From contig JADKEF010000001.1 in assembly GCA_016718135.1 (NCBI GenBank), forward strand, positions 369,001-433,000: 64,000 nt of DNA, given 5' to 3'. Of this stretch, positions 16,577 to 25,145 are shown piece by piece. This DNA is from Acidobacteriota bacterium. Its GTDB lineage: Bacteria; Acidobacteriota; Blastocatellia; Pyrinomonadales; Pyrinomonadaceae. Position 1 is the stretch's first letter. Each line of letters starts with the position of its first letter. Below the pieces are notes generated by a model. That model worked only from the letters and a program-made list of their open reading frames with translations. It had not been told where the DNA came from and made no database searches. Made by a program: the position numbers and the translations under genes.

Positions 16577-17842
16577 TTAAGCTACTTTTTCTAGAACCAA
16601 CGCACTATTTTTTGAGCCGAAACCGATGCAGTTGCAGAGTGCGATGTTTACCTCGTGCTTGCGTGCGACGTTCGGGACGTAATCGAGATCGCAGGCGGGA
16701 TCGGGCGTGTCGAGATTTATTGTCGGGGCGATGGTTCCGGTCGTTAAGGCAAAAAGTGCCGAGCCGATGCCGGCTGAGCCGCTTGCTCCTTGCGGGTGGC
16801 CGACTTGGGATTTTGTGGCGGACATCGGGATCTTCGATGCGACTTCGCCGAGGGCGATCTTGACGGCGTTTGTTTCGATACGGTCGTTGAGCACGGTGGA
16901 AGTGCCGTGTAGGTTTACGTAGTCGATGTCCTCAGGCGTGCGATCTGCGTCGGCTAGTGCGAGTGACATCGCTCGGGCAGGTTCGGTGCCGGTGTCTTCG
17001 AGGCGGACGCGATGATAGGCGTCACAAGTCGAGGCGTAGCCGGTGATCTCGGCGTAGATCTTTGCACCGCGTTCGACCGCACTTTCATAACTCTCGAGAA
17101 TGTACATCCAAGGGCCTTCACCGACGACCATTCCGCTACGGTCGGCTGAGAATGGCCGCGAAGCTCGATGTGGTTCGTCGTTCCATTGATTTGTCAGGAC
17201 GGTCATCACGTTGAACCCGGCGAGTATACCCGGAGCGAGCGGAGCGTCAACGCCGCCAGCGATCATCGTGTCTTGACGCCCGCAAGCGATGTGCTGTGCA
17301 GCGTAAAATATCGCGTCGGTCGAGCTGGTGCATCCGGTCGAAACAACATGTGAAAGCCCACGCAGTCCAAAAGCCATCGACAGTTCGCTCGACAACCCGC
17401 CGTGGGTCGAAGATGGAATGACGTAAACGCTTGCCGATGTTTCCGGCCCGATGTACCAATACGAATATTGCTTCTCCGTAAATGCGAGGCCGCCGCCGCC
17501 AGTTCCGATCTCGACTCCAAAGGCCCGCTTTTCTTCTAAAGATAACCCTTCCGGGTCGATCCCGGCGTCAGCAAGAGCCTCGCGTGCCGCCGCCAGAGCC
17601 AGTGGAACTGTGCGGGCGACGTGCTTACGATCCTTGATATTGAGTTGTTCTTGCCAGTCAAAATCCTGAACGAACGCTGCGATCTTTACCGGCGATTTCG
17701 AAACGTCAAACTCCTCGATCCGACGAATACCGCTCGCTCCAGTTTCGAGTCCATGCCAAAATGCCTCGCGTCCGATACCGATCGGCGTAACACATCCCAT
17801 TCCCGTAATTACAACCCGGCGAGGCTTCGTGGCAAATTTCAT
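16577..17842 (-). CDS. Beta-ketoacyl-ACP synthase (FabF-like)
   Basis: A 421-residue condensing enzyme of the KAS II type. The catalytic triad is Cys171 in STGCTSSTDA, His in NLHGTSTVLND (about 310) and His in SQVGHPQGASG (about 347). The N-terminus VVITGMGCVTPIG is typical. It heads a three-gene operon with a methyltransferase and a flavoprotein rather than lying in a fatty-acid (fab) cluster with acpP or fabG. A dedicated natural-product or specialised-lipid role is therefore more likely than housekeeping. No acyl carrier protein is visible nearby. Confidence 0.9.
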   Translation of the reverse strand: MKFATKPRRVVITGMGCVTPIGIGREAFWHGLETGASGIRRIEEFDVSKSPVKIAAFVQDFDWQEQLNIKDRKHVARTVPLALAAAREALADAGIDPEGLSLEEKRAFGVEIGTGGGGLAFTEKQYSYWYIGPETSASVYVIPSSTHGGLSSELSMAFGLRGLSHVVSTGCTSSTDAIFYAAQHIACGRQDTMIAGGVDAPLAPGILAGFNVMTVLTNQWNDEPHRASRPFSADRSGMVVGEGPWMYILESYESAVERGAKIYAEITGYASTCDAYHRVRLEDTGTEPARAMSLALADADRTPEDIDYVNLHGTSTVLNDRIETNAVKIALGEVASKIPMSATKSQVGHPQGASGSAGIGSALFALTTGTIAPTINLDTPDPACDLDYVPNVARKHEVNIALCNCIGFGSKNSALVLEKVA

Positions 17843-17872
17843 GTAGGTCTGAGCATATCACGTGGGAAATCA

Positions 17873-17951
17873 AACAGGATGATCAGGATATACAGGATGT
17901 AGCTTTCGCTTAGGGTTACCTCCTGATCATCCTGTCCATCCTGTTAACAAT
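17873..17951. repeat. Intergenic inverted repeat of CAGGATGAT words
   Basis: The left arm CAGGATGATCAGGATATACAGGATG faces, in shortened form, ATCATCCTGTCCATCCTG (right arm). The word period is about 9 bases. It separates the peptidase gene's stop from the ketosynthase start. Confidence 0.8.
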
Positions 17952-17956
17952 TCCTT

Positions 17957-20368
17957 TCAGTTTTCGAGTTTAAATGCCTTTGGCACGAATTCGAGGGAGA
18001 TGATCTCGCCGCCTCCACCGCTTTTTTCATTGAAAACAAACACGACGGGGTATTCGATGGCCTTTGCTCCGCATTCCATCCTTATGCCGGCGAGGTCGGG
18101 GGCGAATATCTTGAAGATAAGTTTTCGCGGATCGTCGGTCGAAAGCTTGTAGGTCTTGGCCGCCGAGCGAAGATAAAAGACATAGCTCTTACTCGTACAT
18201 TCCACCTTGTCGAGGTAGCCGATCTCGCGTTTTTCGCCTTCCGAAGGTTTGCGGAGCGTGTCCCGAATCGCAGACATCATCTGTTCGCGGCGTTGGTTTT
18301 CAAGATCCTGCGGTAATTCCGAGTTTGTTCCGCTAGTTTTTGGCCTCGGCGGGCCCGGGAATTCGTCGTAAATCACCAGGGTCTCGGTCGCCATTTCCTC
18401 GGCTGACATCATGCGAAAATCGGCGGGGACGAATTCGACAGCGACGAGTTGCGATTTGATGTAGCTGATGACCGCATTGAATTTGGTGAGGTCCTGATCG
18501 CAGCCGACCAGGGCCTGAGCTGCTGCAGGGTCGAGAGAGTTTAGCGTGAGCGATTCGAAATCTTTTGTTGTAAGGGCAAGTAGTCCGCCGCTCACCGTCT
18601 TCACGTTGACGATAAGTGGCCGCTTTTTGCAGCTAATGCTCTGGATGCGTCCGATGACGCGCGTCTCGGCTGATTCCGGTTTGCGCAGAGCTTCGTTGAT
18701 CGAGCGTATGTTCTGGTCCGCCTGCAACTTTGCCATTTCTGCCTCGGTCGGCGGAGGCCCGTTTTCGACGCGCTTTAGTAGCTTTGGCGGAGCTCCGGTC
18801 CGGGCGATGGTGGCGGCATTGCGTTTCTCGACTTCCGCCTTCATCGCCTCATACTCTCTCATCTGAGCGATCTGTCTGACGAGGCCCTGTGCTCGGCTGC
18901 GAATTTCCGGGTCATCGGAAGTCCGTTCGACGCGTTCGACGATCAGCTCGGCGTCTGCAATTTTGTTTTGCCTCAGATAGATGTCGGCGGCACGAAGGCC
19001 GTATCGCGGATTTCCCGGCGACTGTTTGAGAGCATCGCGGAGCAGAGCCAGAGCTTCGTCGAGTTGTTCGTTGTTAACGAGATTTACAAAGGCGTACAGA
19101 TCGTAGCTTTCCGTAAATGCCGGATTGAGGGCGATCGCTTTCTTGAGAGCATCGCGTATCTTCGTCGCAGTCGCGGGTTCAAACTTCTTCACAAAGCCAA
19201 ACTCATCGCGGCCCTCGCGGCTGAGCAGATACGCGTAGCGATAATATGCGATGTGGCTCTTATGATCGGACGCGATCGCCCGCTCGAGGTGTGCTCGGGC
19301 AGCATCGAACTTTAGCTGCTTCAGCTTGACCATTCCCATGGAGGTGTTTGCCATGGAATCGTCGGGTTTCAAACGCAAAGCGTTGGCGAGATAAGGTTCA
19401 GCGTCGTCGCCTCGATTTGTATGGTAGAGCAGATCGCCCAGATATGCCGCGACCGAGGCATCATCTAGCGGAGCGGCCGTCATCTGGGTGTCGAAGGTCA
19501 TCTTCTGTTTGAAGGTGATCTCGTTGTAGTTGTAGCTGCGTTTCTGGACGTAATTGCGCAGATCGCTCTGCATTTTGTCGTAGTTCGTCTGGAACGCCTG
19601 CGCGAATGCCGCATCGGGTTTTGCCCCGTTTGTTACCATGCCCAGGTACTGGCTGAGAGCGGGCTGTTTGCCGCTCTGGACGAGAAAATGCACCATCGCC
19701 CAGCTTTGTGCGTAAAAGATGCTGCGTGAATGTCCGCCGGTCTGAAGTACCTGATACTGCGTCAGGGTGAACAGTTCGCTGAGCGGGATCAGCTGCGACT
19801 GCTGCAGCATATTCAAATGTCCGCCCTGCGGCAGCCCGAGCTTGACCCTGATATCGTCCTTTATCTCAAAGGTCTGGTAATACTCGGCGAGCCCCTCGTT
19901 AAACCACGGTGGCACTTCGCTCTTGCCAAAATTGGTATCGAGAATCCAGTGAACGTATTCGTGAAAGATGGTCCCGAAGGTCTCCTGATCGTCGCCGCCG
20001 GCGGAGAGAGTGATGTAGTTTACGTCTTCGCCGGGCTGGAAAAATCCCGCGATCTCGTTATCGATCTTGCCGTCGCCGCGTTTTGGCTTGAAAGGCTTGT
20101 ACGCACCGTCGTCCTTAAAGACGACAACGTTCGTCGGCACCGCACCGGTCAGCTTCATGTTCGAGAACAGCAGCCGAAAAGTCTCGCGAAACTGCTCCAG
20201 CTTCGTCCCGACCCGCCGAATGTCCTTTTCCGAAGCGTTTCCGATCAGATAAAAGTTCTTCGACCTGACCGCGACCCAAGCGTCCTTCGCCCCAGCCTCG
20301 CCCGGCATCGCCGAATAGATAAATAAAAAAGTGAGTAGGAGAAAAAGATTCCTTTGAAAGACCTTCAT
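17957..20368 (-). CDS. Secreted HEYVH metallopeptidase-like protein with TPR repeats
   Basis: A protein of 803 residues from the ATG at 20368 (MKVFQRNLFLLLTF), which gives a clean signal peptide; the frame is open for 25 more codons upstream without signal character. The N-terminal domain (about 30-250) holds HEYVH at 136-140 and WFNEGLAEYY further on, the pattern of the peptidase MA-like/DUF1570 group. About 320-520 are TPR repeats (GDLLYHTNRGDDAEPYLANAL, shortened). The C-terminal 230 residues contain two similar RxIGxIxxxxC-type modules (RVIGRIQSISCKKRP and REIGYLDKVECTSKS). Function unknown; a periplasmic protease or scaffold. Confidence 0.82.
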   Translation of the reverse strand: MKVFQRNLFLLLTFLFIYSAMPGEAGAKDAWVAVRSKNFYLIGNASEKDIRRVGTKLEQFRETFRLLFSNMKLTGAVPTNVVVFKDDGAYKPFKPKRGDGKIDNEIAGFFQPGEDVNYITLSAGGDDQETFGTIFHEYVHWILDTNFGKSEVPPWFNEGLAEYYQTFEIKDDIRVKLGLPQGGHLNMLQQSQLIPLSELFTLTQYQVLQTGGHSRSIFYAQSWAMVHFLVQSGKQPALSQYLGMVTNGAKPDAAFAQAFQTNYDKMQSDLRNYVQKRSYNYNEITFKQKMTFDTQMTAAPLDDASVAAYLGDLLYHTNRGDDAEPYLANALRLKPDDSMANTSMGMVKLKQLKFDAARAHLERAIASDHKSHIAYYRYAYLLSREGRDEFGFVKKFEPATATKIRDALKKAIALNPAFTESYDLYAFVNLVNNEQLDEALALLRDALKQSPGNPRYGLRAADIYLRQNKIADAELIVERVERTSDDPEIRSRAQGLVRQIAQMREYEAMKAEVEKRNAATIARTGAPPKLLKRVENGPPPTEAEMAKLQADQNIRSINEALRKPESAETRVIGRIQSISCKKRPLIVNVKTVSGGLLALTTKDFESLTLNSLDPAAAQALVGCDQDLTKFNAVISYIKSQLVAVEFVPADFRMMSAEEMATETLVIYDEFPGPPRPKTSGTNSELPQDLENQRREQMMSAIRDTLRKPSEGEKREIGYLDKVECTSKSYVFYLRSAAKTYKLSTDDPRKLIFKIFAPDLAGIRMECGAKAIEYPVVFVFNEKSGGGGEIISLEFVPKAFKLEN

Positions 20369-20464
20369 AAAAACAGGCTCCAAAACGTATGGGAATGATA
20401 ACACGGTGCGGGAAACCGGTGAAGCGTTTTGTGTTCGAAGCAAGTCGGGGCCGTCCTCACAAAC

Positions 20465-20491
20465 GCCAGCGTCACCTCATCAAATCTACAC
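20465..20491 (+). repeat. 27-bp direct repeat, left copy
   Basis: GCCAGCGTCACCTCATCAAA and the seven bases after it are identical to 21097-21123. The two copies flank the orphan membrane-protein gene at 20620-21036 in the same orientation. Confidence 0.85.
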
Positions 20492-20619
20492 GGCGCATTC
20501 TGCGACATTGCGGATCTATGGCTGAGCAGTTCCACGAGTAAAGTCTGCTCCAAAGTGTAACGTTGGAAGACGAAGTTTTACTGCTTTGTGCTGCCGAAAG
20601 TATGTGTTATAAATTCGTT

Positions 20620-21036
20620 ATGGGTAAGCAAGCACACCGTCCATTGGTAGTTTGGTCCGCCATAAGTGTACTCGCAACTTCCTCTGCCATCTTTGGTGCC
20701 TCGTTAATTGGGGTGCTCTTCGTTTATAACGAGCCGAGAGCTTTCCACATTCAACCTACCCTGCTGCTGGTCGTGATGCCATTGATTGGCTTGATTGGTC
20801 TCATGAGGCAGAAACTTTGGGGTCGCGAAGTATCTTTGCTCTCAATTGCGAGCCTGTGGGCGTTCATATTGGGTGGATTCTGGTCCATTTTCGGAGCAAA
20901 GCCGATTGCCGAGTTTCGAATGACGACACTGACCGTCAGCACCTTCCTTTTCCTTATCACTCTTCTCTTACTTCTTCCGGGTCTTTTTGCTAGACTCCGC
21001 TGGGGCATTTCTTCGCGGGAATTCTTTGGAGATTAG
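20620..21036 (+). CDS. Orphan four-helix membrane protein
   Basis: A protein of 138 residues from the ATG at 20620 (MGKQAHRPLVVW). A start at 20602 or a TTG at 20563 would lengthen it. Four hydrophobic segments are visible (about 8-32, 40-60, 68-90, 100-125), with polar loops. I do not recognise the family. It sits alone between minus-strand genes and is flanked by the 27-bp direct repeats at 20465 and 21097, which suggests it arrived as a unit. Confidence 0.6.
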   Translation: MGKQAHRPLVVWSAISVLATSSAIFGASLIGVLFVYNEPRAFHIQPTLLLVVMPLIGLIGLMRQKLWGREVSLLSIASLWAFILGGFWSIFGAKPIAEFRMTTLTVSTFLFLITLLLLLPGLFARLRWGISSREFFGD

Positions 21037-21096
21037 ACTAGAGCCAATGCGTTAGAGCACGGCGGCGGAGCCTGCTCGACCGCGGTCCCCGCGAAG

Positions 21097-21123
21097 GCCA
21101 GCGTCACCTCATCAAATCTACAC
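21097..21123 (+). repeat. 27-bp direct repeat, right copy
   Basis: Identical to 20465-20491. On the minus strand both copies read C-R-F-D-E-V-T-L-A, and the similarity fades gradually afterwards (F-V-R-T-A-P against F-A-G-T-A-V). The pair may therefore be a remnant of a duplicated coding piece rather than a simple target duplication. Confidence 0.85.
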
Positions 21124-21211
21124 TACGGGACGTCAGTCTGAATGCCGAGCGAGTAGGCCTTTCCATTTATCGTGAGCTCCGGGCTTCCGCTTAAGAAGTA
21201 GAGTCGCCTGT

Positions 21212-21805
21212 TTAGACAAAGCTGCTTTTGACTCCCCAGAAACGGACGTTGCCTTGAAGTGTCATTCTCCTTGCCGCAACGTCTACTTCAACGACTTCCG
21301 CGTGAATCGTATATTCGTTATAGGTCAGGATCACATTTTCAAACTTAGTTCCGCTCCGATTCGATTTCAAATACTGAAGTATTAGCTTAATTCTCTTCTG
21401 TTCTGCAAAGCTGTATTCTTTGTAACGCGGAGCTCGTGACAGTGTCGTGGGTTCAGAAACGCCACGGTTGGTAACGACGAGCCAGGTCGAAAGGATACGT
21501 TGAGTTGGCCACAAGTCAACTTCGTACTCGCCATCGCCTTTAATCAATATTTCCGATCTCCGAAATGGATGCCAGTAGCCCCGCGGTTCCCATCTAGCGT
21601 CAAGAGTATAAATTCCAGAGGGCAACCTTAAAAGATACCTCCCAGCTTCATTTGTCTTAGTCTCCACAACCCTTTTTCCGCTCGATGCACGTATCACAAA
21701 TCCCGGTAGAACCGCGTTGTCCCAATCATAAACAGTACCTCGGACGAGGGACTGGGCCACGGTCGCGAGGCTTAGCATTAAAATTACGAGAATTGCTCTG
21801 AGCAT
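21212..21805 (-). CDS. Secreted carboxypeptidase-regulatory-like domain protein
   Basis: A protein of 197 residues from the ATG at 21805 (MLRAILVILMLSLATVAQ), giving a signal peptide. The longer upstream reading is open only across repeats. Residues about 22-90 (VRGTVYDWDNAVLPGFVIRA ... NEAGRYLLRLPSGIYTL, shortened) match the transthyretin-like fold of CarboxypepD_reg domains, common in Acidobacteriota envelope proteins. The C-terminal 100 residues are not recognised. No neighbouring operon partner. Confidence 0.75.
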   Translation of the reverse strand: MLRAILVILMLSLATVAQSLVRGTVYDWDNAVLPGFVIRASSGKRVVETKTNEAGRYLLRLPSGIYTLDARWEPRGYWHPFRRSEILIKGDGEYEVDLWPTQRILSTWLVVTNRGVSEPTTLSRAPRYKEYSFAEQKRIKLILQYLKSNRSGTKFENVILTYNEYTIHAEVVEVDVAARRMTLQGNVRFWGVKSSFV

Positions 21806-22049
21806 ATTTCTTTCAGATGCCGCCCGCCGCCATATTTGTAGCCCGCGAAAACTAATTGTTTCCTCAAACCTCAGCAAACACAAGCTAAAAGCGGCGGTAT
21901 TTTTGGGTGTTTTGTTTGGTGAACGGTGCGGGACGCGGGGGATTTGGGCTGGGAGGCTCTTGTCGCCAACGGCGACGGACATTAAAGCCTGGGGAGCAGC
22001 GACGGGCCGTGCGAGGCTTTCTCCGCCTCGTTTACGAGGCTTCCCGAAG

Positions 22050-22226
22050 GGCAAATAGCCACGTCCTTTAGGACGTGGAAGGATTGCGGAAATTGGATCT
22101 GAGGGCGTTTTAACGTCCTTTTATTCATTCAGCACCGGAACCGCTGTCTGTTTGAAAGGACGTTAAAACGCCCTCGGGGGTCGATTCGCCAATCTAACCA
22201 CGCCGTGAACGACGTGGCTATTTGCC
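22050..22226. repeat. Nested REP-like palindrome, 177 bp
   Basis: The outer perfect 16-bp arms are GGCAAATAGCCACGTC (22050-22065) and its complement at 22211-22226. The inner perfect 21-bp arms are at 22101-22121 and 22155-22175. The left arm contains its own hairpin, CCACGTCC-TTTA-GGACGTGG. Similar TTTA-loop hairpins lie next door (GCCTCG-TTTA-CGAGGC at about 22025-22040) and AGGCGGCT-CA-AGCCGCCT follows at about 22241-22258. The form is that of REP doublets; no REP transposase gene is in the window. Confidence 0.85.
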
Positions 22227-22330
22227 GCGAAACGCGGGAAGGCGGCTCAAGCCGCCTCTTCGGACACGTGCAGCGGTTTTGGCGTCGTTTGTAATCTTCT
22301 TCGCGTCTCTAACGGACAAACCTATCGGCA

Positions 22331-22463
22331 TTATCGGCGGAACGTTACGTTATCGGCGGAACGTTACGTTATCGGCGGAATGCTACATTATCGGCATTTT
22401 GTAGCAATATCGGCATAATCTGACGTTAGCGGCGGATCGTTATATACGTGGCGGAATTTTGAT
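22331..22463 (+). repeat. Array of seven 19-bp units (iteron-like)
   Basis: Seven consecutive 19-base units begin at 22331, 22350, 22369, 22388, 22407, 22426 and 22445. The first two are identical (TTATCGGCGGAACGTTACG); the others keep the core TATCGGC or TAGCGGC at the same phase. A second array of the same kind lies inverted at 36937-37031, and the last units of the two are 94% identical over 75 bases. Strict phase suggests sites for a protein such as a recombinase. Confidence 0.85.
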
Positions 22464-23035
22464 GTTATGTTCGCGATGTATGAGAAGTTCTACCACTTGC
22501 TGCCCACACTCGCGAACAATGAATTTTGGCATTCCGAAGACAGCGCCAGACGAGAAACTCGAGTTCGTCGAACACGTCCTCGGCGTGTTGATCGAAAGCC
22601 GCTTCGGCCCGGGACATGGCTATACGACGCTCGGCGAAACACCCGTGACGACGGGGCATTCGCAGTTGTTCGCGAACGTCAGGCTGCTGACCGAAGGCGA
22701 GATCGAGGCACACCTTGAATTCGGCAGTGCCCGTCACCGACCATTCTCCGGAGCTTTTCTCCGGGAATTGCCGTTGTCTTCAGCCAACGGTTTGCGGCTA
22801 CAAAATATTCCGGGCTTTAGCCCCATGGTCGTTTGGGCTAAAGCCCGGCAGGTTCTCGGTGCACTAAACCGTTGGCTACGGCTTCAGCACTTGGCCGTTC
22901 TTCCGGCCGAGAACCCAAGGGCAAGTCAAAGAACCCAGAACGACCATACTTCGCTGCCCCGCGGATCACCGACATTTTCCGGTACGCTCTTCTTCGCGTC
23001 TTCCTTTGCGAACTTTGCGGCCTTTGCGTGAGAAA
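22464..23035 (+). pseudogene. Degenerate open frame beside the 19-bp array (copy A)
   Basis: A translation of this stretch contains D-E-K-L-E-F-V-E-H-V-L-G-V-L-I-E-S-R-F-G followed by G-H-G-Y-T-T-L. The minus-strand frame at 36425-36943 has the related D-K-R-L-A-F-V-D-S-V-C-A-T-L-M-T-S-R-F-G and M-Y-T-L. The rest is hairpin and CGCAAAG repeat sequence, and the N-terminal frame differs between the copies. I read it as the decayed gene of a repeated element rather than a working protein. Confidence 0.45.
22810..22848. repeat. REP-like hairpin
   Basis: Perfect 14-bp arms CCGGGCTTTAGCCC (22810-22823) and GGGCTAAAGCCCGG (22835-22848) with an 11-base loop, nested in a weaker outer pairing (CAGCCAACGGTTTGCGGCTAC against ACCGTTGGCTACGG, shortened). 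Confidence 0.85.
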
Positions 23036-23078
23036 AACAATTTCACGCAAAGTCGCAAAGGACGCAAAGATGACGCAA
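22992..23078. repeat. Inverted repeat of CGCAAAG words
   Basis: CTTTGCG-type words (TCCTTTGCGAACTTTGCGG, then CCTTTGCGTGAG) fold back on TTTCACGCAAAGTCGCAAAG and GGACGCAAAG. Related copies are at 36378-36463, 45433-45509 and inside the amidohydrolase gene at 13232-13275. Confidence 0.8.
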
Positions 23079-23083
23079 AAATA

Positions 23084-23244
23084 TCCTGGGACGTGGAACC
23101 GACACAAGCGAAACCGACATTGATCTTTGAAAATTTCTGGGACGTGTACGACCGACACATTTGAGGTTGTCCTTCAAGGAACGAAAATCCTGGGACGTGC
23201 CATTCTGTCAGGCTGGGTTTGCGTTGAAAAATTCCTGGGGCGTG
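23084..23244 (+). repeat. Four spaced copies of TCCTGGGACGTG
   Basis: Copies at 23084-23095, 23135-23146 (first base changed to give TTCTGGGACGTG), 23188-23199 and 23233-23244 (one base changed), spaced 51, 53 and 45 bases apart. Each follows an AAAAT-type run. The reverse complement, CACGTCCCAGGA, recurs in and after purD (see 35746-36558). Confidence 0.8.
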
Positions 23245-23248
23245 AGGC

Positions 23249-25076
23249 TCACGGTTCGACGGGAAGGAATATAGAAAACCTTGTTCCGTTTGGCTGGTTT
23301 GGGCTGACCTCAATGCGGCCGCCGTGGGCGGTGACTATGCCGTAGCAGACGGCGAGGCCCAGGCCGGTGCCTTGGCCGGCGGGTTTTGTGGTGAAGAACG
23401 GGTCGAATATCTGTCCCGCCGCGACCGCGTCGATCCCGACGCCGGTGTCCGCGATCTCGATCGAGACGTGTGTGGCGGTGGTGGAGGTGCGGATGGATAA
23501 GTCAATAGAGTTTATTGAGTTTGTTGAGTTTGTTGAGTTCGTTGAGTTGGGAGGGTCGGACTGCTGACTGCTAACGGCTAACCGCTCACTGACCGCATCG
23601 CGGGCGTTTAGGAAGAGGTTGAGGAATACCTGTTGGAGTTGATCTTCGTCAGCGAAGACCTTTGGCAGATCGTTGTCGAGTAAGGTTTCGACTTCTAGTT
23701 CTTGGAAAGACTTATCAAAACTAGCGAGGCGAAGAGCGGTGCGGATGATCGAATTAATGTTCACATCGGCTTTGGCGGCGGGGCGGGTGCGGGCGAAGTT
23801 GGTCATGTCTTGGGTGACCTGTTTTATGCGTTCGATCTGGGCGGAGACGAGGTTTAGGCGTTCGCGGGTCTCGACGCTGTGGCCTTCCTGGGCTCGCATC
23901 ATCTGGACGAGCGAGGAAATGCTGGCGAGCGGGTTGTTGACTTCGTGAGCGACTCCGGCCGCGAGCGTGCCCATCGCCGCGAGCTTCTCGGCACGGATGA
24001 GCTGTTCGTTGAGGCTGTTGAGCTCGTCGATGTCCGACGCCATCTTGCGGGACATCTCGTTAAAACTAGCCGCGAGCAGGCCGATCTCGTCGTTGCTGTT
24101 ACGAAGATCGACCTCGGTTCCGTAAGCTCCTTTCGAGACATCGACCGCCGCGAGCGTGATTCTTTGCAAAGGCCGCGAGATCGTTCGGAGCACGAGCAGG
24201 AGCAGAAGTAAATTCGGCACGAGAGCACTGATCACGCTGAAGACGAGGTAACGCCGCCACGCTTCGTAGTCCATCCCGTTGCGAAACGCCCACCACGCGA
24301 TCGGGATCTGGAAGATCAGAAAACTGACGACCGCGACCGACGCAATGCTGATCGCGATCTTGTACGTGATCGGGAAGAGACGGAATTGTTTCAACGCCGT
24401 CTGGAACGAGAAGAGCTTGAAATTCAGGATGCCGTAAGCGTAAATAAGCACGCCGGGCAGGACGAAGATCGCACTGTAGGGAAGTAATTCGTAGTAGCCG
24501 AAGTAGGGAAGTGCGATATTCGCAAGCGTCTTCAAGATGCCGGTGATCACCAGCCCCCAAATGATCGCCCCGACCTGCTGCCCTTCCTGCGTACCCGCGA
24601 ATTGGCGGTACTTTTTAAAGAGGAGATACGCCCCGTAAAAGAAGAGCGAGTAAACATATGCGACGAAACGCATACGCCAGCGGCGTCAGATCGATCACAA
24701 AACGGCCGTTCTCAAAACCGGCCTTGTGCCACATCATCCCGCCGATGGTCGCGGGGATTAGAACTAGGGCGGGAGCGAAAATTACTGCGGCACGACGTCT
24801 CGGAGTTCGGGAATTCTCAGGAAATACCCACGCAAACACGACCAAGGCGGCCTGCATAAGGAACGCTATAATAAAACTTGCGGCCGCCCACCAGCTAGCG
24901 GCGCTGTCTCGCGGGTAGAAGTTCCAGAAGATCAGGTCCTTTATCGTCCAGATGCCGAGAAACGCGATAAATGCCGCAAAAGTCTGATGCGCACGCCGTC
25001 GTGGGTCGGCTACGAAGACGTAGAATCCAAGCCCGACCAGCAGGAACAGCGCAAATAGATGAAGCAGTACCAACAC
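23249..25076 (-). CDS. Membrane sensor histidine kinase (frameshifted in this sequence)
   Basis: Two overlapping frames join into one kinase of about 600 residues. The N-terminal frame (25076 down) has four or more membrane helices. It ends at about 24660, where the downstream frame continues the same membrane domain (FVAYVYSLFFYGAYLLFKK), so one base is wrong near 24655-24675. HAMP (RTISRPLQRITLAAVDVSKG), the HisKA box with GVAHEVNNPLASISSLVQ (phospho-His) and the HATPase N, G1 and G2 boxes (NARDAV, DTGVGI, GTGLGL) follow. Between N and G1 boxes lies a repeat-coded polar insert. No response regulator is adjacent. Confidence 0.88.
23500..23594 (-). repeat. In-frame word-repeat inside kinase ATPase domain
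   Basis: On the plus strand, four or more 9-base words TTGAGTTTG/TTGAGTTCG are followed by a CTGACTGCTAACGG block of the CAGTCAG type. On the coding strand this gives S-S-Q-Q-S-D-P-P then N-S-T repeated three times and N-S-I-N-S-I-D, inserted between the N box (NARDAVSE) and the G1 box of the HATPase domain. Confidence 0.75.
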
Positions 25077-25145
25077 TAGACGTAAATCTTACGGCGTTGT
25101 CGCTTTGAAGCAAAGCGTGGAGTTTTGGGGACTGAAAGCCAGCCG

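Noticed and set aside
22331..22463. CRISPR array
   Set aside because: The 19-base units are contiguous with no unique spacers, and no cas genes are near. The period is also too short.
23084..23244. CRISPR-like repeats with 45-53 base spacing
   Set aside because: The repeat core is only about 12 bases and degenerate, the spacings are uneven, the same motif occurs in purD, and no cas genes are present.
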